Below are positions 23,691 through 33,539 of a stretch of DNA of 64,000 nucleotides, piece by piece. The number at the start of each line of letters is the position of its first letter. Positions within the stretch are counted from its first letter, which is position 1. This DNA is from Apoderus coryli (taxonomy: Eukaryota > Arthropoda > Insecta > Coleoptera > Attelabidae). The stretch is taken from contig OU452199.1 in NCBI GenBank assembly GCA_911728435.2, forward strand, positions 45,091,004 through 45,155,003. The letters are read 5' to 3'. Position numbers and translations under genes: made by a program. Under the pieces are notes generated by a model. It saw only the letters and a list, made by a program, of their open reading frames with translations, did no database searches and had not been told where the DNA came from.

Positions 23691-24479
23691 TTAGTTTTCC
23701 TTGGCGATTGTCTACTAACTAATTACATGTTGGAATTAAAGATGAAATTTTAAAATAGGTGGCCAATAAATATGTTTATAACGTACTTTATATGAATTTT
23801 AATAACTCAGCAACAAATTTTATTTTATTAGTTGGTAATATCGTCTTACACTTTATAATTTCAGTGCTAACCATACCTCGCACTTCACATCCCAGTATAG
23901 CCTGTTTTGTAAAATTTAAAAGCCCTTCTCGAGTTTTCGAGGGTGTTAAGCTGTTAAGTACCTAAAACGGTTTTCATAAAATACCTAAATCACCGGCTGC
24001 TAAAAGACGTTGCCTGCCTGTGTCCCAGTATACCTACACATTACAGGCAGGAGTTAGAATGAAACAACATTTGAGTGGAGTTGAGATAGAGAATAGAACA
24101 AACTGCTCGTTTCGCTCTACTGCAACAACTAGCAGCAGTTTATTAAAGGTTTTTGAGAACTGCCTCACTATTACTAGTTTTCCTGCAGCAAATGGTATGA
24201 TGCTCATTGAACATGGGCGTTGCAGTTATAACATATACAATAGGTAGTTACAAAGCAGCTATTAATAACTACGGATATAATGGCATATTGAAGCTATACC
24301 TAGTGAATTCAGCATTAGTTGTAGGTTGTGATTTACAAAGAATAAATAGAGACAATAAGAAAGTATTGAGAATAAATACGAATCCCCTTTCAGCTGAAGG
24401 TGATTTATAACTTTTTGTATAATAACACTGGGGAACAGAAGAATTGTTTCCATGAACATTTTATTATAATCTATACTAT
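23691..24479. other. unrecognised DNA between two LINE copies
   Basis: Short frames such as 24020-24247 carry no motif. No repeat match was seen. Confidence 0.4.
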
Positions 24480-26056
24480 GCTATACTGTGCCTCAGTCTT
24501 CGCTAAACCGATTTCAGCTATATTTAATCTATCATTGAAATATAATGAGTTTCCGAATTTCTGGAAACTGTCTAGGATGAGCCCCATCTTCAAAACAGGT
24601 GATAGGCAGGATATTAGAAACTACCGGCCTATTACCATACAATCGAATTTTGCCAAGTGTTTTGAGATCGTGTTGCATGAAGTTTTGTTTAATCACGTCA
24701 AGCGGCTCATCACGCCTATTCAGCACGGATTTTTTCCTGGCCGATCCAGTTTTACTAATCTCGTAATTTTGAGCCAGTTTTTGGCAGAAAGCTTGGATAG
24801 CGGGGGTCAGGTCGACGTTATTTATACGGATTTTACCAAAGCCTTTGACAGGCTTAACCACGGAATTCTGCTGTAAAAGCTTTCGGAATTTGGTTTATCT
24901 GTGGATCTTTTAAAATTTCTGTCTACTTATCTCCATGAACGTAAATTGTATGTGGAGTACCGTGGTTTCAAGTCCGGTATTATCCGTGCAACATCTGGAG
25001 TGCCGCAGGGTTCTGTGTTGGGTCCCCTCTTATTTGTGTATTTTATTAATGACATAGTTAATGCCGTGAAATGTCGCTCCCTACTCTTTGCTGATGATTT
25101 TAAGATTTATTCACTGATTACCTCAACTTCTGACTGTCTTCAATTGCAGAATGATCTGAATGTCCTGCTTGACTGGTGCATTCAAAACAGGCTTGCCCTT
25201 AATTTGGATAAGTGTTGTTCTGTAACTTTTACTCGTAAGGTAAATCCAATAAGATTTGTGTATAACATTGACTCTGTTCCGCTTAAAATATGCGATGAGG
25301 TTAAGGATCTGGGGGTGCTCTTTGACGCTGAACTTAGTTTTGTGGGGCATTTGATTGATGTGGTTTCGTCTTCCTATAAGATTCTGGGTTTTGTTATGAG
25401 AAATACATCTAAAACTCTTATTTTACTGTATAATTCCTTCGTTAGATCGAAATTGGAATATGCGTCTGTTGTGTGGAGTCCTGGTTATGCGTTGCACTCG
25501 AATAGCTTAGAGAGGATTCAGCGAAGATTTGTGAAATATTTGTGGTTTAAGTGTGACGGAGTGTATGGGATTTCCCCATGATGATCTTCTGGGTCGTTTT
25601 AATTTTGTACCTCTTGATAAGCGTAGAGAATATGCCTCACTCCTGTTCCTATTTAAGATCGTGAATGGCATCATTGACTCTCCGGACCTACTTTCAATGA
25701 CACCTTTTCATGCTCCACATACGAGAAGGCGTAATTATGGTTCTAGCTTTTACTTGCCTACCGCACGTACCAACTTGTTGCTCTTTTCGCCATTGTTTGA
25801 GATGTGTTCTGTTTGTGACTCGGTGAGTAACGATATTGATGTGTTTTTTAATACCATTTCTTATAGTAAAAAAGTGTTTTTTAGATAAATATTTGTTGTT
25901 ATACCATTCTTATTTTGACTATTTTTTGCGATTGTAATATTTCTATTATTTATAATTTTGAAACGTGTATTTATGTTAATTTTATCGTTTTGTAATGTAC
26001 CTGCCCTGTAATTGGATGTGTTTCTGTCTGGGTAGATGTAATCTAAATAAATAATT
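24480..26056 (+). pseudogene. LINE reverse transcriptase copy, nearly open (family 1)
   Basis: From about 24480: AIFNLSLKYNEFPNFWKLSRM, IRNYRPITIQSNFAKCFE, QHGFFPGRSSFTNLV and IYTDFTKAFDRLNHGILL. A premature TAA at 24874-24876 is followed in the same frame by 24901-25581 with SGVPQGSVLGPLLFVYFINDI, LLFADDFKIYS (FADD intact) and KLEYASVVWSPGYA. A frameshift near 25560 leads to the C-terminus at 25553-25888 (PLDKRREYASLLFLFKIVNG). The UTR ends CTAAATAAATAATTA near 26056. Only one stop and one frameshift break the RT, so this is the best preserved LINE here, but the endonuclease half is missing. Confidence 0.88.
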
Positions 26057-26109
26057 ACTAATTAACAGCAAAAGTATCAGATAACTTCGGTTTTATAGAT
26101 CTCTCATGT

Positions 26110-26185
26110 TAGTTTGGAAAACAATTTGGTATCCCATAGGGACATTGAGGGATTAATGGCAGCTTTAAATCTGGACTATGATCCA
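26110..26185 (+). pseudogene. fragment of a widespread uncharacterised repeat-borne protein (left part)
   Basis: The plus strand reads NLVSHRDIEGLMAALNLDYDP up to the copia target site. After removing copia it continues as K-H-stop-RLSIDSSNVSLNAV at 30630. The pattern DVEGL...LNIEYDP-x-WRLFIDSSK-x-SLKAVLLHNGN belongs to a protein found in many arthropod and cnidarian genomes as a repeat-associated uncharacterised gene. The function is unknown, and recognition is from memory of the motif. Stops and frameshifts show it is dead. Confidence 0.6.
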
Positions 26186-26327
26186 TGTTAGCAGAGCGTG
26201 GTTGAACAACCTTATGAAGTAAAATAATATATTAACTTTTAACAACTCTTATACGTTTTATTTATATTCTGACAACTATCACTATTTTTACTATATACAA
26301 TATGATGCAATATAACAACTTCCAACA
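26186..26327 (-). repeat. copia 3' LTR (142 bp)
   Basis: It runs from TGTTAGCAGAGCGTGG to AACAACTTCCAACA on the plus strand and is identical to 30483-30624. The 5'-TG...CA-3' ends are intact. Confidence 0.95.
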
Positions 26328-26336
26328 CCCCCACTT
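26328..26336 (-). promoter_or_regulatory. copia polypurine tract
   Basis: The minus strand reads AAGTGGGGG directly before the 3' LTR. This is the position and composition of the plus-strand primer for retrotransposon DNA synthesis. It starts right after the Gag-Pol stop codon. Confidence 0.8.
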
Positions 26337-26337
26337 G

Positions 26338-29300
26338 TTATGTTGCTGCAAGACCCATCTTTCTACAGATTTCTTTTAGTTTTTCGTTAGATATCCCTTT
26401 TGTGAGTGCATCTGCTACCATATCTTTTGTAGAAATACTCTGAACTTGAATTTCACCACGGTTTTGCATCTCCCGTACAAAATGGTGTTTTATATCGATG
26501 TGCTTGCTTCTTGGTCTGTATCCTGCATTTTTACTTAAATCAATCGCTCCTTTATTATCGCAGTATATTTTTATGAAATTCAAACTATCTGGTATGATTT
26601 CATTAATAAGATTCTTTAAAAATATAGCTTCCTGTGTAGCGAAACTTAAAGCCATATATTCGGCTTCTGTCGTTGATAGTGCGACTGTAGTTTGTTTCTT
26701 TGACGCCCAACTGACGGCACCTCCACCAAGCAGGAAAACATATGCCGCTGTAGACTTCCTATCATCTTGATCACCGGCCCAATCAGAGTCACAATAACCA
26801 CAAATATCTTCTAAACATTGATTAAATTGTAACTTGAAATTTACGGTGTTTTTTAAATAACGGAAGATTCGTTTGACTGCTGCCCAATGAACTTTGCCAG
26901 GATTTTGATTGAATCGTGAAAGCACCCCCACTGAATAAGCTATGTCTGGGCGAGTACATTGTGCTGCGTACATAATGCATCCGATTGCCTCTTGATAGGG
27001 AAACTTTGACATTTCTTTCTTTTCAGCATTTGTCTTAGGTTGTCCATCTTTGGTAAATGCTTGGTTTATATCCAAAGGAGTGGATATTCCATTACAATTT
27101 GACATGTTGAAACGGGTAAGAATATCCGTAATATATTTTTCTTGGTCAAGAGTAATGGTCTTTTTTCTTCTATCTCGAGTGATTCTCATACCAAGGCAAT
27201 AATGTGCTTCTCCAAAATCTTTCATCTTAAAACGTTTCATTAACATCATTTTAAGATTATTTTTTTCATATATATCATTTGAAAATATTAAAATGTCATC
27301 TACGTATATTGCTAAAACTATATCTTTACCATTTTTTCTTCTAGAATAAACACATGGGTCGTACATTGATTGCTTAAAACCTAGTTCTTTTATGGCTGAG
27401 TCCAGTTCTTTGTTCCACATCCGACTTGACTGCTTTAGGCCATAAAGAGTTTTTAATAATCTACAAATTCTTCCATCAGGTAGTTCCATATATATTTCTT
27501 CATCAAGCTTTGGGTGTAGAAAAGCGGTGACAACGTCCATCTGATCGATTTCCCAATCGTATTTGGCGGCTAGTGCGAGAAGAAGTCTGATGGAACTGTA
27601 CCTAATTACCGGAGAATATGTTTCTTCGTAATCAATGCCTGAAACTTGTGAATAACCTTTTGCTACCAATCGTGCTTTATAGCGATCTATTTCACCAGTT
27701 TTTGTAAATTTGGTTTTAAAAGTCCATTTACTTTTTACAGGTTTCTTGCCGGAAGGAAGTTCACAGATTTCCCAAGTGTTATTCCTTTTATGTGCTTCCA
27801 TTTCCTCGTTCATTGCTTTATGCCATTCACTTGCATTTGTCCCCAATAAAGCTTCATCCATCGTATTTGGATCGAGCGAGAATGATTCGAACGCAGCTTG
27901 ACATATAAAATCTGAGTTAAAAATATTTTTGTTTGGCACATGAACACGATTTGATTTTCTGATCTGGTTTTCTTGATTTTCATCTCTTTCGTTTTCTTTT
28001 AAAATATCCTCAACTTCGCCTAATTCGTTCGATGTTTCTTCAAAAACTTCTTCCACAGGTTCAATAATTATTTTTTTTGTTTCAAATTCTGTAGGCAATT
28101 CCTCCCCCACTTCAACAACAGTTTCTGTGATTTCTAACTGCTGTTGATGGTCATTGCACTGATTTTCAGACATTGGAACCGGAAATATATTATTGTAATA
28201 TTCTTCATTAGTATTTTTATTTAATGATTGGTTTTCGAAGAATTCAGCATCACGTGATATCAGAATTTTGCGTGTAATTGGATGTATAAAACGAAATCCT
28301 TTTGTATGTTCTGTATAACCGACAAATATATATTCCTCAGCTTTTCTATCTAATTTTCTTCTTTTTTCTTTGGGAATGTGTACCAAGGCTTTGCATCCAA
28401 AAATGTGTAGATGTGATAAATTTGGTTTCTCACCTGTCCACGCTTCCTCTGGAGTGCAATTTGCAAGAGCTTTTGTTGGGGATCGATTTTTTAGGTAAAC
28501 TGCTGTGGATATAGCTTCAGCCCAAAAACAGTTTCCAAGCTCTGCATCTATTAACATGCTTCTTGCAGTTTCCATTAGGGTACGATTTAGCCTTTCTGCT
28601 ACACCATTCTGTTGTGGAGTATATGCCATAGTTTTTTGATGTTTTATTCCAGCTTTTTTAAGTATACCCAATAACTGACTGTTGACATATTCAGTACCAT
28701 TATCGGTATGTAGGCATCTTATTTTCTTTTTGGTTTCATTTTCAACGTATGCTTTATACTCCATAAACTTTTCAGTTACTTCGTTTTTTGTTTGAAGAAA
28801 ATAAACTTCAGTTTTTCTGGTAAAATCGTCAGTAAACGTCAAGAAGTACTTGGCTCCACCGATTGACTGAGCTTGCAAGGGACCGCAGACATCAGAATGT
28901 ACCAATTCTAGTGGTTCTTTTGCGCGTTGGCAACTAGCTTTATTAAATGGTTTTCGATGTATTTTACCCTTAATGCATGCTTCACATTTGGAAAAATCGT
29001 CGTTATTGAAACTAATTCCAGTTGCTAATTTATTCTTCAGTAGCTTCATGGATACATTGTTCAAATGACCTAAGCGACGATGCCAAATTTCTTGAGATTT
29101 TAAAGTCCTTACTGTATTTACTAATAATTCTGCTACATCCAGTTTGTACATACCATTTGTTTCAGTGGCAGTGCAAATGATATTCTCTGTATCTAACTTA
29201 ATTTTCTTATTTGTAATGCGACATCCAAATTCTGAATCGAAAATAACAGTTCGACCATTTTTGGTTATTTTACTTACAGACAAAAGATTCATTGCCAAGC

Positions 29301-30324
29301 CTGGTGCATGTGTAACATTTTTGATGGTTATGAAATTTTCATTTTTCAGCTGAATTTCAATATTACCATATCCAGTACAATGCATTTTCGTTCCATTAGC
29401 AATTCCGATTTCCTGATTTTTACATTCTTCAAAATGATCTAATATGTCTTTTGATCCTGTAAAATGTGAAGTTGCTCCTGAATCTATGTACCAGCCTTGA
29501 TTCTCAGTGAATTCATTGCATGTTAACGCTTGATTTGATCGTTTGGTTTTGTCGTTACCTCGTATTGGTTTCTTAGGTTTCTGACATTCGTTGGCCTTGT
29601 GATTATATCCATTACAATTGTAACATCTAGGTCCAGATTTATTAAATTTTTGATATTTCTTACTTGCGAAAGCAATTTCAGTAGTATTTTTGCTACTTAA
29701 ACCTTTTACATTTTCTTGCAGTAAAAGATTTTTAACAAAATCGGTACTAGTCGTCTGCTTTGAGCCTTGAATTCCTAATATCAAAGGTTTGTATTCATCT
29801 GGAAGACCACCAAGAATAATACCACCAACAACATTGTCTTTAAACGGTTCACCAATATTTTCCAGTTGTTCAGCAATATGAATAATTTTATCAATATATT
29901 CTTGCATTGAGGAACAGGAATCAAAATTAGTTTTGAAAAGACTTGAATATAAACTAACTAAACGTACTATACCACTATTTTCGTAAGCTTTTTTCAGATT
30001 ATCCCATGCTTCTTTGGCTGTTTTGGCTTTTTTTGTTTCTGCAGCTGCACACGGCTTTAACGATAAGTTAATTTTTGCTAAAGTTCGTTGATCTACATCT
30101 TCATCAATGTTTTGTCCGACTTTAGGTTCAATACAGTGCCATAAACCTGCGTCTATTAAGTAGTTCTTCATCCAAAACTTCCAATCATTGTAATTTGTAC
30201 CATCCAGGTGTTTATTTTCAGATAAACCTCCTACAGCGGTTGAGATAATTGTTGTGGATTTTCGTTTATCGAGTTCCTTTCTTAAAATATCAATCTGAGC
30301 CTCCAATTCTTCGTTAGTAGACAT
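26338..30324 (-). CDS. copia Gag-Pol polyprotein, 1328 aa, intact
   Basis: This single open frame carries all domains in copia order. The Gag region spans residues 1-230 with the N-terminal DGTNYNDWKFWM motif, and the CCHC zinc knuckle CYNCNGYNHKANEC is at 234-247. The aspartic protease DSG is at 281-283. The integrase has zinc-binding H415, H420, C447, C450 and catalytic D477, D541, E577 (QQNGVAERLNRT). Reverse transcriptase follows, with KARLVAKGYSQ near 883 and YVDD at 1007-1010. RNase H has D1179/D1181, E1220 and D1256, ending in HIDIKHHF and DALTKG near the C-terminus. Integrase precedes RT, which defines Copia as opposed to Gypsy. No stop or frameshift exists and all catalytic residues are present, so the protein may be functional. 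The ATG at 30322-30324 is the first in frame and lies about 160 bp inside the 5' LTR. Confidence 0.97.
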   Translation of the reverse strand: MSTNEELEAQIDILRKELDKRKSTTIISTAVGGLSENKHLDGTNYNDWKFWMKNYLIDAGLWHCIEPKVGQNIDEDVDQRTLAKINLSLKPCAAAETKKAKTAKEAWDNLKKAYENSGIVRLVSLYSSLFKTNFDSCSSMQEYIDKIIHIAEQLENIGEPFKDNVVGGIILGGLPDEYKPLILGIQGSKQTTSTDFVKNLLLQENVKGLSSKNTTEIAFASKKYQKFNKSGPRCYNCNGYNHKANECQKPKKPIRGNDKTKRSNQALTCNEFTENQGWYIDSGATSHFTGSKDILDHFEECKNQEIGIANGTKMHCTGYGNIEIQLKNENFITIKNVTHAPGLAMNLLSVSKITKNGRTVIFDSEFGCRITNKKIKLDTENIICTATETNGMYKLDVAELLVNTVRTLKSQEIWHRRLGHLNNVSMKLLKNKLATGISFNNDDFSKCEACIKGKIHRKPFNKASCQRAKEPLELVHSDVCGPLQAQSIGGAKYFLTFTDDFTRKTEVYFLQTKNEVTEKFMEYKAYVENETKKKIRCLHTDNGTEYVNSQLLGILKKAGIKHQKTMAYTPQQNGVAERLNRTLMETARSMLIDAELGNCFWAEAISTAVYLKNRSPTKALANCTPEEAWTGEKPNLSHLHIFGCKALVHIPKEKRRKLDRKAEEYIFVGYTEHTKGFRFIHPITRKILISRDAEFFENQSLNKNTNEEYYNNIFPVPMSENQCNDHQQQLEITETVVEVGEELPTEFETKKIIIEPVEEVFEETSNELGEVEDILKENERDENQENQIRKSNRVHVPNKNIFNSDFICQAAFESFSLDPNTMDEALLGTNASEWHKAMNEEMEAHKRNNTWEICELPSGKKPVKSKWTFKTKFTKTGEIDRYKARLVAKGYSQVSGIDYEETYSPVIRYSSIRLLLALAAKYDWEIDQMDVVTAFLHPKLDEEIYMELPDGRICRLLKTLYGLKQSSRMWNKELDSAIKELGFKQSMYDPCVYSRRKNGKDIVLAIYVDDILIFSNDIYEKNNLKMMLMKRFKMKDFGEAHYCLGMRITRDRRKKTITLDQEKYITDILTRFNMSNCNGISTPLDINQAFTKDGQPKTNAEKKEMSKFPYQEAIGCIMYAAQCTRPDIAYSVGVLSRFNQNPGKVHWAAVKRIFRYLKNTVNFKLQFNQCLEDICGYCDSDWAGDQDDRKSTAAYVFLLGGGAVSWASKKQTTVALSTTEAEYMALSFATQEAIFLKNLINEIIPDSLNFIKIYCDNKGAIDLSKNAGYRPRSKHIDIKHHFVREMQNRGEIQVQSISTKDMVADALTKGISNEKLKEICRKMGLAAT

Positions 30325-30470
30325 TATTTAATATTTTTTTTTTTTTAACTTTTTTGATATATGTCAAATACTGTCAGATTTTTTCTTAAATTCAGAATTT
30401 CGGAAAAATTTACAGTTTTTGTGGATTAATTAACTTCCAATTCTTCTACTCACACTTCTAATACAGTTGC

Positions 30471-30482
30471 GGACCCATAACC
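30471..30482 (-). promoter_or_regulatory. copia primer-binding site (half-tRNA type)
   Basis: The minus strand reads GGTTATGGGTCC directly after the 5' LTR. It is complementary, allowing one G-U pair, to the anticodon-loop region of initiator tRNA-Met (GGGCCCAUAACC) instead of the tRNA 3' end. This is the arrangement known for Drosophila copia, which is primed by a tRNA fragment. The tRNA match is from memory. Confidence 0.7.
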
Positions 30483-30624
30483 TGTTAGCAGAGCGTGGTT
30501 GAACAACCTTATGAAGTAAAATAATATATTAACTTTTAACAACTCTTATACGTTTTATTTATATTCTGACAACTATCACTATTTTTACTATATACAATAT
30601 GATGCAATATAACAACTTCCAACA
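30483..30624 (-). repeat. copia 5' LTR (142 bp)
   Basis: It is identical to 26186-26327. It should carry the element promoter on the minus strand. It is followed by the target duplication ATCCA at 30625-30629. Confidence 0.95.
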
Positions 30625-30629
30625 ATCCA

Positions 30630-30771
30630 AAACACTGAAGACTTTCTATTGATTCCTCAAACGTAAGTCTCAATGCTGTTTGACTCCACAATAGAAACAA
30701 GTTCCCAATTGGTCACACAGTTGTTACTGGAGACCAGGGAATATGAAAAATATAAATGGCAAGTTTATGGG
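30630..30771 (+). pseudogene. uncharacterised repeat-borne protein fragment (right part)
   Basis: This continues 26110-26185 after the copia insertion: RLSIDSSNVSLNAV, then HNRNKFPIGHTV, and in another frame LLLETREYEKYKWQVYG. The last motif corresponds to the family segment Y-x-x-HKWQVCGD. At 30771/30772 the sequence switches to mariner transposase without a stop, giving one continuous 227-codon chimeric frame (30673-31356). Confidence 0.6.
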
Positions 30772-32443
30772 CAAGATTTGGTGCAGAAAGTGGAGGAAAA
30801 GGTGAGAGAAAACAGACGCTTTACAATTTCATCAATGTGCGACTGCTTTCCTCAATATTCTCGTAGTGTTTTGTATCGCATTGTGACCGAGAACTTGAAT
30901 TACCGGAAATTGTGTTTACGTTGGGTTCCAAAAATGTTGACGGATTTGCACAAAACCCAACGTTTAGGCAGTGCATTGACTTTCCTTGAGCGGTACCACA
31001 ATGAAGGTGAAGATTTTTTAGACCAAATTGTTACTGGTGACGAAACATGGGTGGCCTACGTCACACCAGAATCGAAACAACAATCCATGGAATGGCGACA
31101 TTCATCATCACCCAAAAGAGTGAAGTTTAAGCAAACAATTTCTGCCCGGAAAATCATGTGCACAGTTTTTTGGGACAGAAAAGGAGTATTGCTAGTGGAC
31201 TTTCTGCCTCGTAATGAGACAATCAATGCAGCGTCTTATTGTGAGACATTGAACAATCTGCGTCGTGCAATCCAGAACAAAAGAGGTGGCAAGTTGAAAA
31301 TTACCTACTTAATCTCAGAAAGGTTCGAAAAAGGATACGTCACACAAACAAACTAATTTAGTTTAATGATTATTATTAAACAGAAAACAAAAACAATCGA
31401 AAACGAATAACAACAACTAATACTATCTAATTAAATTACAACTACCTACTTACAGTTCTGATCAGTTAACCCCGCACAAAGATATTGTCCCCAATGTCTA
31501 TTCTTCGGTGGCCACCAAGCTTTTAGTTGGTTTATATTGCCCCAACAACACTCAAAACCCCCCGCACAATAACAGCAAAAACCGTAGGTAATTTGGAAAT
31601 TACTACCTACGTAATTCGACGAACCACGTTACTGGTGATAATAGTTTTTCGTTTTTCACAATAGCTAAAGCCAAGTAGTACTGATTATTCTACTTATATG
31701 AAGAATTACAAAATAATCAAAACGATACTTTTATAGGATCGTTTTCTTTTAGTAAAATTATAAACGGTTCGGGAAATTAAAACAACAAAAATGCAACCTG
31801 CTTCTAATGCAGTTGCTGCCCGACTCTCCAGCTTTTTCTCTCCTCCTTTCATCATCATATGTGGTATGGTACGGAAAAAACCCAAAATCGGAATATTCTT
31901 TGACGGTTATACCGCGTTCCTTTCGGCATCTCTTTTAGAGAAACCGCCATATTTGCAGCTGTTATTCCTATTCGCGCACTTCCACAACACCACTTTTGTT
32001 TATCCTTATTCTAAAAATGCACCACTTACACCTAAATAACAAAATATTTGAACTTACTTACTAATTATACCTAATTTAAAATAAAATATATTTACAAGAG
32101 GGTTTGGCCTGTTACAAAGTTGAGTAAGGGTATCGTTTTCCTGCATGACAATGCCCGTCCACATGTGGCTAATCGGACCAAAGATCTCATCAAATCTTTT
32201 AAATGGGAAACTCTAGATCATCCTCCATACAGCCCTGATCTGGCGCCCAGCGACTACCATTTGTTCCTGCACTTGAAGAAACACCTGGGTGGTCAGCGTC
32301 TTCAAGACGATAACGAAGTCAAAACATTTGTGATACAGTGGTTAACAAGTCAGGCGGCAGAATTTTATGAGGAGGGTATTCAAAAACTGGTGCCACGTTA
32401 TGACAAGTGCCTCAATATTCACGGAAATTATGTGGAAAAGTAG
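30772..32443 (+). pseudogene. mariner (DD34D) transposase, 5' truncated and interrupted
   Basis: Starting at QDLVQKVEEKVRENRRFTISS (second helix-turn-helix region), the reading passes WVPKMLTD, the first catalytic aspartate in TGDETWVAY, and FWDRKGVLLVDFLP. It is then broken by the insertion 31295-32116. It resumes with HDNARPHVA (second aspartate), PPYSPDLAPSDYHLF (third aspartate, 34 residues later, hence DD34D) and ends NYVEK-stop at 32443. Removing the insertion rejoins the frame exactly. All three aspartates are kept, but the first DNA-binding helices are missing, replaced by a foreign fragment, so the gene is not functional. Confidence 0.9.
31295..32116 (-). mobile_element. solo-LTR-like insertion in mariner, 822 bp
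   Basis: It starts TGAAAATTACC and ends CCTGTTACA on the plus strand, giving TG...CA ends, with the 4-bp duplication AAGT on both sides (31291-31294 and 32117-32120). Its minus strand starts TGTAACAGGCC, resembling the TGTAAC start of insertion A. The uninterrupted mariner reading frame confirms both edges. Inside lies a perfect inverted repeat GTAGGTAATTT/AAATTACTACCTAC-like near 31585-31612. A Gypsy-type solo LTR is the best fit. Confidence 0.7.
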
Positions 32444-32540
32444 ATTAAGCTACAGGCTTTCATGTAAAAATAAAATTATTGCGATATCTTTGTACGTCTT
32501 TTTTTAATTCCAAAACGGTACTTTAAAAAACATGCCTCGT
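32444..32540 (+). repeat. mariner 3' UTR and right terminal inverted repeat
   Basis: After the transposase stop the sequence ends AAAACGGTACTTTAAAAAACATGCCTCGTA followed by TA, the style of terminus expected for a mariner element (TACGAGGCATG... inverted). No matching left terminus was found in the window, consistent with 5' truncation. Confidence 0.55.
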
Positions 32541-33539
32541 ATATAGATATATAAACTTTTGAACTGAGCTCATTTTTAGAATCCAGGGGTCATAAAATGA
32601 AGGACTTTCAAAATTTCGGTTGTGTCGATCTCCTGAATAGTTAGATTTTTTTTAAAAAGCTACCAAAACTTCATCGCTTAACAGTAGTTTTTCTACAAAA
32701 TGGTATAACGAACTGAAATAATATATATCACACTTTATGATAACCCCATACATTGATGTATAATAATTAAGCAAAAAATACAATACGAATAAACATGGAT
32801 GAGCCTTAATCCCTTTTTTATATTACGCTCCTGTTCCGCCAGTTAGCAGCCAGCCAAGAACGACTTAACAAAATGCATAGGGGATTATTGGAGCGCACGA
32901 CCTCCAACTCCATTTTATACGTAGATGGGAATTTCCCCAAAGAAAAGCTTAAGCCACGGAATGCGGCATCTTAATCGAAGCACATCTTCTACTGGGAGCA
33001 GATTATTATTTAATGCATTATTTCCAAGTCCGATTTGCATATATGCACATCCGGCTTTAACTACTCCTACAACTGCTGCTGCCACTACTTTAGAATGAAC
33101 GACGCCAACTTTTATCCAGTAAAATATGGACGAGACAAAAAAAAACCGAATGCAATGGGAGGAAAAAAGTCACTTTTGAACATGCAATAAATTGTGAAAT
33201 ATTGAGCGATAAAACGATGTGCAGATAAGTGGGATTTACAATTTAAAATAGAAGCAAATTTTAAAATTCTGTTTTATGATGATGAAATATCACATCAAAA
33301 TTTTTACATATTCTAACTTTTTTTTTTTGCACATTTTTGATGCATCAGCTGACATTATTTTCACGTTTTAATGGTATATGGTTGGAACAGTTTTGCATAA
33401 CTGATTTTCAACCATTATTTTACTATTTACATCGCTGTGTTTCGTTTGTATTCCTTCTCAAACCAGATGAGATGGAAAACAAGTCGTCAGCAAGATATCA
33501 TGACCTATTTTTGGATAAAAACTAACGATGAACGATACA
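32541..33539. other. unrecognised intronic DNA
   Basis: No motif or shared repeat was detected. The 62-codon frame at 33337-33525 has no recognisable features. Confidence 0.4.

Larger units (their letters stand above)
26186..30624 (-). mobile_element. intact Ty1/copia LTR retrotransposon
   Basis: This 4439-bp element lies on the minus strand. Both 142-bp LTRs are identical by eye, begin TGTTGG and end CTAACA (minus-strand sense), and are flanked by the 5-bp target duplication ATCCA (26181-26185 and 30625-30629). A primer-binding site, polypurine tract and one uninterrupted Gag-Pol frame are present. Identical LTRs indicate a recent insertion. It sits inside an older repeat-borne gene fragment, itself in the large intron of the Sidestep-like gene and on the same strand as that gene. 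Confidence 0.97.
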
